A stretch of DNA of 64,000 nt from Nocardia rhizosphaerihabitans (GCF_014646295.1 NZ_BMNE01000005.1:411743-475742); one strand, 5' to 3'. Counted from the first letter of the stretch, positions 42,774 through 50,910 are shown. Notes: a model not told the origin generated them from the sequence alone. Numbers and translations: made by a program.

Positions 42774-42983
42774 GTGGAGGTTGATGTGACGGACGCTGTG
42801 TGGCGGAAGAGCACCTACAGCGGACCCGATGGGAACTGCGTGGAAGTGGCCTTTCTCGCCGGCGGCGATGTCGCGGTCCGCGACACGAAGGACCGCGGTC
42901 GCGGTCCCGTGCTGGCCTTCGGACCGGGAGAGTGGCGAGCTTTTCTAGCCGACGTCACCGCGGGAGAGTTCGCACGCGGCTGA
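42774..42983 (+). CDS. DUF397 family small protein
   Basis: 69 aa. Classic DUF397: WRKSTYSGPDGNCVEVAF, VAVRDTKDRGRGPVLAFGPGEW, then FLADVTAGEF. These proteins normally sit directly beside an XRE-type regulator (WhiJ/AbaA-like systems) and act as its partner. Here no regulator is adjacent; the nearest XRE genes are at 44490 and 45221 on the other strand. GTG start with AAAGGAG eight bases upstream. Followed by a terminator. Confidence 0.88.
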   Translation: MEVDVTDAVWRKSTYSGPDGNCVEVAFLAGGDVAVRDTKDRGRGPVLAFGPGEWRAFLADVTAGEFARG

Positions 42984-43014
42984 TCCGCGCCATGCGCCTC
43001 GCGAAGGCAGCACG

Positions 43015-43046
43015 GGCCCCGGGTCGGTAGGACTCGGGGCCTTCTC
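43015..43046 (+). terminator. Intrinsic terminator after the DUF397 gene
   Basis: GGCCCCGGGTC (43015-43025) pairs with GACTCGGGGCC (43031-43041) with one G-T pair, then CTTCTCTG. Confidence 0.7.
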
Positions 43047-43068
43047 TGTGGTGGCCTATCGTGGCCGG

Positions 43069-44493
43069 ATGACCACGATGGCGCCACGTGACGCGACGAT
43101 GTTCTGGCTGTCACGGCGGACCGTCAATGATGTGTTTCTGCTCTACTGCTTCGCCGAAACCGACACCACCACAGCCGAACTCCGCGCTTTCGTCGCGGCG
43201 CGCGCCGCGTCCATTCCGGATCTGCGGATCCGGCTGCGGGAGATACCGGGCGATCTCGACTATCCCCGGTGGGAACCCGCCGAATTCACGTCCCAGCAAT
43301 TCGTGACCCATCGGCCGGACAGTCTGCGCTGGCCTTTCCTGCTCGACCGCCTCGGCGAACTTCTGGGCACCGGCGTCGACCCGACCGAATTCCCTTGGCG
43401 CATCCACGTTTTCCGTGACGTGCGCGATGCGCCGGTGGCGGCCGGGCCCGCGCTGGTCGTGGTGTTGCAGCTCTCGCACGCCCTGGCGGACGGCACCCGC
43501 GCCGCCGCCGTCGCGCGATCACTCTTCGCGCGGGCGGCGGCAGGCGAGGTTGTCCCCAGGTCTCCCGGTGTACCTGTGGACAACTCGGCAAATCGCCCGG
43601 TCGGACCTGTGAAAACTCCCGCACAGCCTGTGGATTCTTGTGGACAGATCTGTGCATGGACGGCCGGTTCGAGAGTGTCTGGCGTGCTGCGCTTTCCCTG
43701 GCAACTGTTCACCACGGTGCGGCGGGGCTACGCCGCCTACCAGGCGCAGCGGGAATTGGCGGAGCGCACGGCGGCAGGCGAGGTGCCCGCGGCCACAACC
43801 GGGTTCGCGCCCTGCCGGGTCAACCCGGCGACGCCGGTAGCCGCGCTCGATCATCGGGTGCGGCTACTGGTCGTCGACGCCGCGACGATGCGGGTACCCG
43901 GCCGAACCGTCACAGTCGTTGCCCTGACCGCCATATCGCAAGCGCTGTCGGTGTATCTCGCCGAACACGGTGACCGGCCCGAACGTCTGGGTATCGCCCT
44001 GCCGATGGCGGTGCCCGCGTCGGGCACGGCGCGCAACAACTACCGTGGCCTGTCGATCGACCTGCACATCGACGAACCCGACCTCGCCGTCCGCGCGGAC
44101 CTGATCACCGCCGACCTCGCCACCCGCCGCGAGCGCGCACTGAATCCACTACTCGCCGTGCAGGATCGGGTCGGCGAGACCGTCCCGGCCACGCTGGCCG
44201 CACGTGACGTAGCGCGCGCCGACCTCGACAGCGTCCCGGACGCCCTCGACGGCAACACCGTGGTATCCAGCGTCTACCGTGGCGCGGCCGACCTCGCCTT
44301 CGCGGGCGCCCCCGTCCTGTTCACCGGCGGTTTCCCCGCCCTCGGCACCGTCATGCACCTGACCCATGGCGTCCACGGCATCGGCGAAACCATCACACTG
44401 TCAGTGCATTTCGATGCCGAGGTGCTGGCGGATCCAGATCGCTATCTGACCCTGCTCGGCGAGTCGCTGGCGGCGGTCGTCGCGGCGCACTAG
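43069..44493 (+). CDS. WS/DGAT-like acyltransferase
   Basis: 474 aa. Fits the wax ester synthase/diacylglycerol acyltransferase superfamily: MTTMAPRDATMFWLS start, active-site LQLSHALADGTRA at ~135-147, and a C-terminal DUF1298-like half with NNYRGLSIDL and conserved late strands. The usual HHxxxDG motif is SHALADG: the first His is Ser, while the second (catalytic) His and Asp remain. Residues ~170-205 look like a variable insert and carry several TGTGGA-type nonamers at DNA level. ATG 43069 has TATCGT six bases upstream (leaderless). It would act on storage-lipid or wax ester synthesis. Confidence 0.8.
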   Translation: MTTMAPRDATMFWLSRRTVNDVFLLYCFAETDTTTAELRAFVAARAASIPDLRIRLREIPGDLDYPRWEPAEFTSQQFVTHRPDSLRWPFLLDRLGELLGTGVDPTEFPWRIHVFRDVRDAPVAAGPALVVVLQLSHALADGTRAAAVARSLFARAAAGEVVPRSPGVPVDNSANRPVGPVKTPAQPVDSCGQICAWTAGSRVSGVLRFPWQLFTTVRRGYAAYQAQRELAERTAAGEVPAATTGFAPCRVNPATPVAALDHRVRLLVVDAATMRVPGRTVTVVALTAISQALSVYLAEHGDRPERLGIALPMAVPASGTARNNYRGLSIDLHIDEPDLAVRADLITADLATRRERALNPLLAVQDRVGETVPATLAARDVARADLDSVPDALDGNTVVSSVYRGAADLAFAGAPVLFTGGFPALGTVMHLTHGVHGIGETITLSVHFDAEVLADPDRYLTLLGESLAAVVAAH

Positions 44494-44954
44494 TCGCGCT
44501 TGCGGCGCAATTCGATGCCGATGGTGCGCAAGGCCGAATGCAGTGCGGTCGCGGGATCGGTGCCCGCCGCTTCGCCTTCGATCAGCCCGTCGATGCGGAA
44601 CGGGCAGAAGTAGCCGGTACCGGTCTGGTGTGGTCGGCCGATCTCGATGAGCGGGCGGGTGGCGCCGAGCTTGGCGGCGATCGCGTCGGCCAGCGCGGCG
44701 TCGGCGGCGCGTGGGTCCCGTCGACGGGTCGCGGGGAGGGCGGGCGCCGATTGCGCGTGCACCCGTTCGTACCAGTCGATCACTTCGGACGGCACTGCGC
44801 GCGTTCCGGTTTCGTAGTGACCGAGGGCCGCCCGGGAGTAGGGGACGCGGGTCGCCAGTGCGGCCAGGGATAGCCCGGCCTCTTCGCGGAGTTGTCGCAA
44901 CCGTGCCCCGACGACGGTGGTCTCGCCGTTCCCCTGCTCGCCCCGACTGGACAT
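44490..44954 (-). CDS. XRE-family HTH regulator
   Basis: 154 aa from ATG 44954. HTH at ~17-70 (LRQLREEAGLSLAALATRVPYSRAALGHYETG), then a linker and a C-terminal ~75-residue part (IAAKLGATRPLIEIGRPH) with possible ligand role; not a known named family. An open frame continues upstream, but three 10-bp direct repeats stand just before the chosen start. It is convergent with the acyltransferase gene, overlapping by 4 bp (CTAG). Divergent from the small membrane protein gene. Confidence 0.75.
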   Translation of the reverse strand: MSSRGEQGNGETTVVGARLRQLREEAGLSLAALATRVPYSRAALGHYETGTRAVPSEVIDWYERVHAQSAPALPATRRRDPRAADAALADAIAAKLGATRPLIEIGRPHQTGTGYFCPFRIDGLIEGEAAGTDPATALHSALRTIGIELRRKRD

Positions 44955-44963
44955 GGACCCATC

Positions 44964-44989
44964 GTAGAGAACTGTAGACGTTTGTAGAC
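44964..44989. repeat. Three 10-bp-phased direct repeats (TGTAGAC) upstream of the XRE gene
   Basis: On the minus strand the sequence reads GTCTACAAAC, GTCTACAGTT, CTCTACGATG: three units with exact 10-bp period, one helical turn. TACAGT inside unit two could be a -10 hexamer. A likely operator for the adjacent XRE protein. Confidence 0.6.
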
Positions 44990-45098
44990 GCTTTTTGCTG
45001 TCCAAAAGGTCTTGACGGCGACCATACTTTGCTGCGGTGGCTTCGAACACCACCATACCGCGTCACCCGTGCAGCACCGACTGGTTCGGAGGGGACAG

Positions 45099-45383
45099 AT
45101 GGACATCTACCTGTGGATTGCTGTGGGACTGTTCGTATTCGGAGCGCTGACCCGCTACCTGCTGCTCCTGCCGCCCGCGGACAGCGGGCGGCCGAGCGTG
45201 CACGACATCCGGCGGCGCCTTCAGTCCGAACGCGAACTCCCCGGCCACGACTCCACCGTGCCGTCGGTGCGGACCAGTTCCGACAGGAGCTTCTCGGCGT
45301 CGGACTTCTCCCTGGCCAGAGCGCTCCAGCCGCGGACGACACCGTCCGCGCCGGATTTCGTCGTCCACGAGCCGACGGCATGA
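45099..45383 (+). CDS. Small single-pass membrane protein
   Basis: 94 aa. GGAGGGG six bases before ATG; residues 3-23 form a clear membrane helix (YLWIAVGLFVFGALTRYLLLL), followed by a hydrophilic tail. The last ~53 codons overlap the 3' end of the convergent XRE gene (45221-45865), so one tail is encoded antisense to another. The N-terminal half is well supported; the C-terminal half looks compositionally like an overprinted sequence. It is divergent from the first XRE gene. Confidence 0.55.
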   Translation: MDIYLWIAVGLFVFGALTRYLLLLPPADSGRPSVHDIRRRLQSERELPGHDSTVPSVRTSSDRSFSASDFSLARALQPRTTPSAPDFVVHEPTA

Positions 45384-45865
45384 GCGCCCTGGGGATGCAG
45401 CGAGTAGTAGATGGTGCCGATCGGCCAGCCGACGTCCATGCCGCGAACCCAGCCGGTGAGCGCGTCACCGTCCCACACCCGCATCTCGCCCCGCATCTGC
45501 GTGGTCGGGTCGTCCTGCGCGGCAGGGGTTTCGGCGGCCGAGTCGATCAGCAGGTGGTCGCCCTCGTGCCGGATGGTCACCGGCGTTACCTCGACCTCGT
45601 CGCCGTGGTTCGCCGCTTTCTGCCAGGCTGCCCACCACCGGCCCGCCAGGTCGATCCGATTGTCGACGATGCCGGCCAATTCGGCGAGCGAGATCTGCAA
45701 CGCGTCGGCCAGCCGGATCGCGACGGGCAGCGTCGGCGACTGTTCCTCGGATTCGTACCGGGTGATCTGCCGCGAGCTCACCCCGATCGCGGTGGCGAGC
45801 GCGGGCTGCGACAGCCCGAGCAACCGCCGCCGCTCCTGGATCACCTTCCCCGTCCCGGTGTTCAT
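45221..45865 (-). CDS. XRE-family HTH regulator with C-terminal sensor-like domain
   Basis: 214 aa from ATG 45865. HTH at ~8-60 (VIQERRRLLGLSQPALATAIGVSSRQITRYES). The C-terminal ~130 residues (GRWWAAWQKAANHG, GEMRVWDGDALTGW, GTIYYSLHPQG) match an actinobacterial domain often fused to such HTHs; its ligand is unknown. It is convergent with the small membrane protein gene and overlaps it by 163 bp, which is unusual. It may control that gene or the neighbouring XRE unit. Confidence 0.78.
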   Translation of the reverse strand: MNTGTGKVIQERRRLLGLSQPALATAIGVSSRQITRYESEEQSPTLPVAIRLADALQISLAELAGIVDNRIDLAGRWWAAWQKAANHGDEVEVTPVTIRHEGDHLLIDSAAETPAAQDDPTTQMRGEMRVWDGDALTGWVRGMDVGWPIGTIYYSLHPQGAHAVGSWTTKSGADGVVRGWSALAREKSDAEKLLSELVRTDGTVESWPGSSRSD

Positions 45866-45994
45866 ACAGTCATCGCCTCCATCGCCGGCCCCTACCGTCA
45901 CACCCTGCTGGACACATCCGCACCAGACCCGCCGTCATCGCGCGCCGCCGCCAGGGGTCGCGAAGACCACTGGCGCAGCGCACATGCCGACTGC

Positions 45995-46126
45995 GTGGCC
46001 GATTCTCCCATCTCTTCGCTCCAGCAGGCCCGTTTCGTGCTGACTCAGCACGACGGGTGTGGTCCGCGCTGCCTGCAGCACCTGGCGGCCACGGCCTACA
46101 GCACCGGCCTGATCGAGGACATCTGA
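45995..46126 (+). CDS. Candidate 43-residue Cys-containing protein
   Basis: GTG 45995 to TGA. The product has a compact motif RFVLTQHDGCGPRCLQHLAA with a C-x3-C pair, not the composition expected of a random frame, and resembles small actinobacterial proteins of this form that I recall only loosely. No ribosome site is evident, so the start is uncertain. It lies between the second XRE gene and thrE. Confidence 0.4.
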   Translation: MADSPISSLQQARFVLTQHDGCGPRCLQHLAATAYSTGLIEDI

Positions 46127-46211
46127 GCTGACCGCGCCGTGACAACGCGACACGTTGACGAACTCGTTGCGAGATGACGAACGTGCCACGAACGCCGTTA
46201 CCGTCGATGGT

Positions 46212-47660
46212 ATGAGTGCGGACCCAGCGGTGGAAGGCGACGGCGGCACTACCACCGAACGCCCAGGTCTGCGCCAGCGATGGCGGTTACGCAGGCCCTT
46301 CGTCCTGCCCTCACAGCGCGCCACCGCCGACAACATCACCGCAGCGCCCACCCCGCTGCAGCCGATCGACCTCACCGACGACGCCGAGGTGTCGCAGGTG
46401 CTCGACCTGGCGGTGCGGGTGGGTGAGGTGGTGCTGTCGGCGGGCACCGGTGTCGTGGACACCTCGGCCCAGGTGCGCTTCATCGCCTCCACCTACGGCC
46501 TGGACAAATGCGATATCGACGTCACCTTCGACGCGATCCGCATCTGGGCCGACCGCGGACCCCGGCTGCCACCCGCCAGCGATATGCGGATCGTGAAGTA
46601 CCGCTCGCTCGACTTCACCCGGCTGGCCGCGGTCGACCGCCTGACCCGCCGGATCCGCACCCAGGTCGTCCCCGTCGACCAGGCGCACGCCGCGCTCGAC
46701 GAGATCGTCTCGTCGCGGCACCCGTATCCACGATGGGTGTCCACGGCGGGCTGGTCGCTGCTGGCGGCCGCGATCGCGGTGCTGCTCGGCGGTGGCTTCC
46801 TGCTCGCCGCCATCAGCTTCGCGACGACCGCGCTGATCGACGTGGTCAACCGGGCGCTGCATCAGCTCGGCCTGCCGATCTTCTTCCAGCACATGATCGG
46901 TGGTGTCATCGCCGCCGCGCCCGCCATCGCGCTGGCCGCGTTGAGCGATCACTGGCGGGCCGACGCCGCGCTGATCGTCGCCGCGGGCATCACCGTGCTG
47001 CTCAGTGGGCAGCAGCTGGTCGGTTCGGTGCAGGACGCCATCACCGGCGCACCCATCACCGCGGCGGCCCGCATGCTCGAGGTGGTGATGATGACCGGCG
47101 GCATCGTCGCCGGTATCGGTCTGGCGTTGCGGATTTCGACGATGCTCGGGATCGCGGTGCCGGAGATCGCGGCGAGCGCGGGTCGCGACACCGAGTATCT
47201 GGCGATCAAGTTGAGTGCCGGTGCGGTGGCGGCGATCGCCTTCGCGATGGCCTGTTATGCCGAGCGCCGTGCCCTGTTCGCGGCCGGGCTCAGCGGTGCG
47301 GCGGGCACCGTGGCCTTCCTCGTCACACAGGACATCGGGTTCGGACCGGTCGTCGCCTCCGGCATGGCGGCCACGCTGGTCGGCCTGGCCGGTGGTCTGA
47401 TGGCGCGCCGGGCGCTGACGCCACCGCTGGTCGTCGCGGTCGCGGGCATCACGCCGCTGCTGCCGGGTCTGAAGGTGTATCGCGGACTGTATGCCCTGCT
47501 GGAGGATGAAACGCTGCTCGGTTTCGGGCAGATCCTCGGCGCGTTCGGTGTCGGGTGCGCGCTGGCGGCGGGCGTTGTCCTGGGCGAGTGGTTCGACCGA
47601 TTGCTGAGCCGCCGCGGTGCGCCACGCGACTTCGACCCGACCTACACCAGCGATCGATGA
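46212..47660 (+). CDS. thrE: Threonine/serine exporter (ThrE family)
   Basis: 482 aa from ATG 46212. ThrE architecture: cytosolic N-terminal part with VLDLAVRVGEVVLSAGTGVVDTS and a serine-protease-like region, five helices of the first membrane unit (~190-325), and a second unit of five (~330-460, ThrE_2) including TPLLPGLKVYRGLY. It exports threonine and serine by proton motive force; position corresponds to Rv3737. TACCGT lies seven bases before the start (leaderless). It ends one base before the convergent DUF5994 gene. Confidence 0.9.
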   Translation: MSADPAVEGDGGTTTERPGLRQRWRLRRPFVLPSQRATADNITAAPTPLQPIDLTDDAEVSQVLDLAVRVGEVVLSAGTGVVDTSAQVRFIASTYGLDKCDIDVTFDAIRIWADRGPRLPPASDMRIVKYRSLDFTRLAAVDRLTRRIRTQVVPVDQAHAALDEIVSSRHPYPRWVSTAGWSLLAAAIAVLLGGGFLLAAISFATTALIDVVNRALHQLGLPIFFQHMIGGVIAAAPAIALAALSDHWRADAALIVAAGITVLLSGQQLVGSVQDAITGAPITAAARMLEVVMMTGGIVAGIGLALRISTMLGIAVPEIAASAGRDTEYLAIKLSAGAVAAIAFAMACYAERRALFAAGLSGAAGTVAFLVTQDIGFGPVVASGMAATLVGLAGGLMARRALTPPLVVAVAGITPLLPGLKVYRGLYALLEDETLLGFGQILGAFGVGCALAAGVVLGEWFDRLLSRRGAPRDFDPTYTSDR

Positions 47661-47661
47661 A

Positions 47662-48087
47662 CTAAGTCTGGACGAGGGTGCGCGGCCCGTCGGCCGCGGA
47701 TTCGGCGGGCGCGGGATCCTGGATGCGCGGTTTGCCTGCCGCCCACCGCATCTGGCTGCGGGCTGCGGGCGCCTCGGTCGCCGCCGGGATGACCAGCAGC
47801 GCCAGCGCGGCGCCGTTGCTGCCGACCACGTGCATGATGCGCGAGGCCTGCTCGCCCTTGGCGTCGTCGGCGGAATCGACGGCGTTCCAGTCGAATCCGA
47901 GACGGGCCAGCTTGCCGATGCGCGGCGATACCGCGTGCACCAGCTGGTGCAGCTCGGTCATCGGCTGATCGGTGCGGGGCCACCAGGCGCCGTCGATCGG
48001 GCCGGTGACGGCATGGCGGTCACGCAGCATCAGCCGGATCGGCCCGGTCGCGTCGCGACCGATGCTCGTGTCAGGTGCTGTATTCAC
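47662..48087 (-). CDS. DUF5994 family protein
   Basis: 141 aa from GTG 48087. The family pattern is visible: RLMLRDRHAVTGPIDGAWWP, then ELHQLVHAVSPRIGKLARLGFDWNAVD and MHVVGSNGAALALLVIPA. Function unknown. The start is approximate because no good ribosome site is seen and the frame stays open to 48303. The region from 48088 to 48316 has no other gene. Confidence 0.65.
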   Translation of the reverse strand: MNTAPDTSIGRDATGPIRLMLRDRHAVTGPIDGAWWPRTDQPMTELHQLVHAVSPRIGKLARLGFDWNAVDSADDAKGEQASRIMHVVGSNGAALALLVIPAATEAPAARSQMRWAAGKPRIQDPAPAESAADGPRTLVQT

Positions 48088-48316
48088 TACGAATGGTGTC
48101 TTTCTAAGTCTGGGGGGCGCGGTCGGAAAAATATCGACCGGCGCACGCCGTCCGTTTACGGGACGGGCACTGGGGTTGGGTACCCACTCCATTGTGTCGG
48201 CACGCGCACATCTCCTGACGTGGCGGCGACACCGGCGGTGGGCGTGGTGGGGGTCTCCCGCACTGTCGGGGCTCACTCTACGGAAGCCCACCGACAGATC
48301 CACCGATTAAAACGAA

Positions 48317-48350
48317 CAGGGCCCTAACCGGCGAACCGATCAGGGCCCTG
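48317..48350 (-). terminator. Intrinsic terminator of tRNA-Ser(GGA)
   Basis: CAGGGCCCT (48317-48325) and AGGGCCCTG (48342-48350) form a stem whose loop holds a further weak hairpin. On the minus strand TTCGTTTTA follows. It lies three bases after the tRNA. Confidence 0.8.
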
Positions 48351-48353
48351 CTG

Positions 48354-48441
48354 TGGCGGAGGATAGGGGATTTGAACCCCTGAGGGCGTTAACCCAACCC
48401 GCGTTCCAGGCGAGCGCCATAGGCCACTAGGCGAATCCTCC
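48354..48441 (-). tRNA. tRNA-Ser (anticodon GGA)
   Basis: Read on the minus strand: acceptor arms GGAGGAT and ATCCTCC, anticodon loop CTGGAAC giving GGA, a long variable arm, T-loop GGTTCAAATCC, CCA encoded. TATGCT seven bases before the 5' end, with TTTACA 18 bp further, form a fitting promoter. Confidence 0.96.
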
Positions 48442-48588
48442 GTGGAGCAGCATAGCGGTCCTGGTGCCCCGGTGTAAAAACGGGGCGGGTCGGTCAGGCC
48501 GGTTCCGTGGACTATACGGATACGTACACTGGGGGCTCGGGCCGCTCGGGTGGCGGTCGAAGCCGAGCGATATGAGGTGGAACACGTC

Positions 48589-49149
48589 GTGGGCGTCGCG
48601 CGAACTCCCCGGTCGAGATGGGTCGAGGAAGGCCTGCAAGTCCTTGCCTCCTCGGGCGTCGACGCGGTCCGTGTAGAGGCGCTGGCCAAGCGGATCGGCG
48701 TCACCAAGGGCGGGTTCTACGGCTATTTCGCCGACCGCGACGCGCTCCTGATCGCCATGCTCGAGGCGTGGGAGAGCGAGGCCGTCGACCAGGTGATCGA
48801 GCAGGTCGAGCACGCGGGTGTCGACCCGAAGACCAAGGCGCGGCTGGCCGGCGTGCTCACCTTCTCCAGCAACCGGCTGCTGCCGATCGACCTCGCCGTC
48901 CGCGACTGGGCCCGCCGCGACGACGACGTCGCCGAACGCCTGCGCCGGGTCGACAATCGGCGAATGGCGCTGCTGCGCGAGACGATCGGTGAATTCTGCG
49001 ATGATCCCGACGAGGTGGAAGCCCGCAGCCTGCTCGCCTTCTGCGCGGTGATCGGCGGCCACTTCCTCGCCGCCGACCACGAGGGCCGAACCCGCGTCCA
49101 GGTCATGGCCCGTGCCGCTGACCTGCTGTTCGCACCCTCGGATCGCTAG
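48589..49149 (+). CDS. TetR-family regulator
   Basis: 186 aa from GTG 48589, which has AGGTGG eight bases upstream; the frame is open 13 codons further. HTH at ~10-55 (ALAKRIGVTKGGFYGYFADRDALL), Gly-rich turn as in TetR members; the C-terminal ligand domain is not assigned. No divergent target gene: upstream lie only the tRNA and its promoter, downstream the SRP RNA. The regulated genes cannot be named. Confidence 0.82.
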   Translation: MGVARTPRSRWVEEGLQVLASSGVDAVRVEALAKRIGVTKGGFYGYFADRDALLIAMLEAWESEAVDQVIEQVEHAGVDPKTKARLAGVLTFSSNRLLPIDLAVRDWARRDDDVAERLRRVDNRRMALLRETIGEFCDDPDEVEARSLLAFCAVIGGHFLAADHEGRTRVQVMARAADLLFAPSDR

Positions 49150-49177
49150 TCGGCCCGACAGCCGCTACACTGGCCGA

Positions 49178-49266
49178 CGGATCCCGCGCGGCGCGCATCC
49201 TGTGAACTCCCCCAGGGCCGGAAGGCAGCAAGGGTCAACGGGCTCTGCCGGGTGCGCGGGGTCCCC
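49178..49266 (+). ncRNA. ffs: Signal recognition particle 4.5S RNA
   Basis: The domain IV core is present: GTGAACTCCCCCAGGGCCGG followed by AAGGCAGCAAGGG and a closing helix (CGGGCTCTGCCGGG). The outer helix pairs GGATCCCGCGC with GCGCGGGGTCC. TACACT at 49166-49171 is a fitting -10. The ends are estimated from pairing. It lies just before the AspAT gene, as in mycobacteria. Confidence 0.92.
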
Positions 49267-49286
49267 TTAAATTTCTGGGGACCCCC
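49258..49286 (+). terminator. Hairpin at the 3' end of ffs
   Basis: GGGGTCCCC (49258-49266), loop TTAAATTTCT, GGGGACCCC (49277-49285). There is no U-tract; it overlaps the ffs 3' end and may define or compete with it. Confidence 0.6.
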
Positions 49287-49438
49287 GCCTGATCGATCCG
49301 CCTACGCACCTTCGCAGTGTGCGAGCCTCATCCGGCCCCGGATACCCCACCGATTCCGAGCAACCGCCGGGTAACGTTGCGGGTGTCGGCACGCGCAGCG
49401 TGCACCCCCCACCTTGCTGCTTCGAAAGGCTGCCCAGG

Positions 49439-50728
49439 ATGCCCCGGCAAACGCAGATCGGTTTGATGAGCCACGCGGAACTCGTGTCCGAGCACGAGTC
49501 CCAGACCGCGAATTACGCGAAGCTCGAGACCGAGAAGCTCACGCTGGATCTCACCCGAGGTAAGCCCTCGCCGGAACAACTCGACTTGTCCGCGTCCCTA
49601 CTGGCGTTACCCGGTGACGGCGATTTCCGCGACGGGTCCGGCACCGACTGCCGTAACTACGGCGGCCTCAACGGCCTGCCCGAACTGCGCGCCATCTTCG
49701 GCGAGCTGCTCGGCATCCCGGTCGAGCAGCTGATCGCGGGCAACAACGCCAGCCTCGAGCTCATGCACGACAACATCGTCTTCGCCATGCTCTACGGCAC
49801 CCCGGATTCCCCGCGCCGCTGGGCCGCGGAGGAGACGATCAAGTGGCTGTGCCCCGCCCCCGGCTACGACCGGCACTTCGCGATCACCGAGGCGCTCGGC
49901 ATCGAGATGATCACCATCCCGATGAACAACGACGGCCCCGACACCAGGGCCATCGCGGCGCTGCTGGCAAACGACCCGCAGATCAAGGGCCTGTGGGCGG
50001 TGCCGAACTACGCCAACCCGACCGGCGCCGTCTTCTCCGAAGAGGTTGTCCGCGAGCTGGTTACGATGCCTGCCGCCGCGCCGGACTTCCGGCTGTTCTG
50101 GGACAACGCCTACGCGGTGCACCCGCTGACCGACACCGCGGCGCCGGTGCTCGACGTCCTCGGCATGGCCGCGGCGGCGGGTAACCCGAACCGCCCGCTG
50201 GTGTTCGCCTCCACGTCCAAGATCACCTTCGCCGGCGCGGGCGTGAGCTTCTTCGGCGCGTCGAAGGCGAACCTGGACTGGTACCTGTCGCACGCGGCGA
50301 AGAAGAGCATCGGCCCCGACAAGCTCAACCAGCTGCGGCACCTGCGCTTCTTCACCGACGCCGAGGGCGTGCGCGAGCACATGCAGAAGCACCGCAGGCT
50401 GCTCGAGCCGAAGTTCGCGCTGGTCCGCCGCGTCCTGGAGGATCGCCTCGGCGCCTCCAAGGTCGCGTCGTGGACCGAGCCCAAGGGCGGCTACTTCATC
50501 AGCCTCGACGTGCTCGAGGGCACGGCGGCCCGGGTGATCGCGCTGGCCAAGGACGCGGGCATCGCCCTGACCGCCGCGGGCTCGGCGTTCCCGTACGGCA
50601 ACGACCCCGAGGACAAGAACATCCGCATCGCCCCCTCCTTCCCGCAGCTGCCGGAGCTGGAGAAGGCGATGGACGGCCTGGCGACCTGTGTGCTGCTCGC
50701 GGCCACGGAGAAGCTGCTCGAGCAGTAA
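49439..50728 (+). CDS. Aspartate aminotransferase (Rv3722c type)
   Basis: 429 aa. Fold-type I PLP enzyme of the atypical Ic-like group that includes Rv3722c, the main aspartate transaminase of M. tuberculosis. Blocks: LDLTRGKPSPEQLDLS, RNYGGLNGLPELR, IAGNNASLELMHDN, PNYANPTGAVFS, RLFWDNAYAVHPL, PLP Lys in STSKITFAGAGVSFF, and substrate Arg in NIRIAPSFP. It makes aspartate from oxaloacetate and glutamate. ATG 49439 has AAAGG upstream; ATG 49466 is also possible. It follows ffs; palindromic element copy B starts directly after the stop. Confidence 0.92.
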   Translation: MPRQTQIGLMSHAELVSEHESQTANYAKLETEKLTLDLTRGKPSPEQLDLSASLLALPGDGDFRDGSGTDCRNYGGLNGLPELRAIFGELLGIPVEQLIAGNNASLELMHDNIVFAMLYGTPDSPRRWAAEETIKWLCPAPGYDRHFAITEALGIEMITIPMNNDGPDTRAIAALLANDPQIKGLWAVPNYANPTGAVFSEEVVRELVTMPAAAPDFRLFWDNAYAVHPLTDTAAPVLDVLGMAAAAGNPNRPLVFASTSKITFAGAGVSFFGASKANLDWYLSHAAKKSIGPDKLNQLRHLRFFTDAEGVREHMQKHRRLLEPKFALVRRVLEDRLGASKVASWTEPKGGYFISLDVLEGTAARVIALAKDAGIALTAAGSAFPYGNDPEDKNIRIAPSFPQLPELEKAMDGLATCVLLAATEKLLEQ

Positions 50729-50882
50729 TCCTGGAGCGCTGGCGCGCTCGAGTCGGCGGCCCCTTGTGTCCCGCCGGTCAGACACCGTTGCTTGCTCCTT
50801 CGTCGCCTGCGCAACGGCGCCTGACCGGCGGGACGGCCGCCGACGGCCGACTGCGTCGGCCTGCCCCTCCTCGAGGTCGGGG
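50729..50882. repeat. Palindromic ~150-bp element, copy B
   Basis: Reverse-orientation copy of the element at 38591-38740. The core hairpin has arms 50768-50791 and 50811-50834. The end bearing GGAGCGCTGGCGCGCTCGAG abuts a TAA stop codon here, as in copy A. It lies between convergent genes. Confidence 0.85.
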
Positions 50883-50910
50883 CGTGTCGGCTGAGTTCGG
50901 CGCTCCGGTA

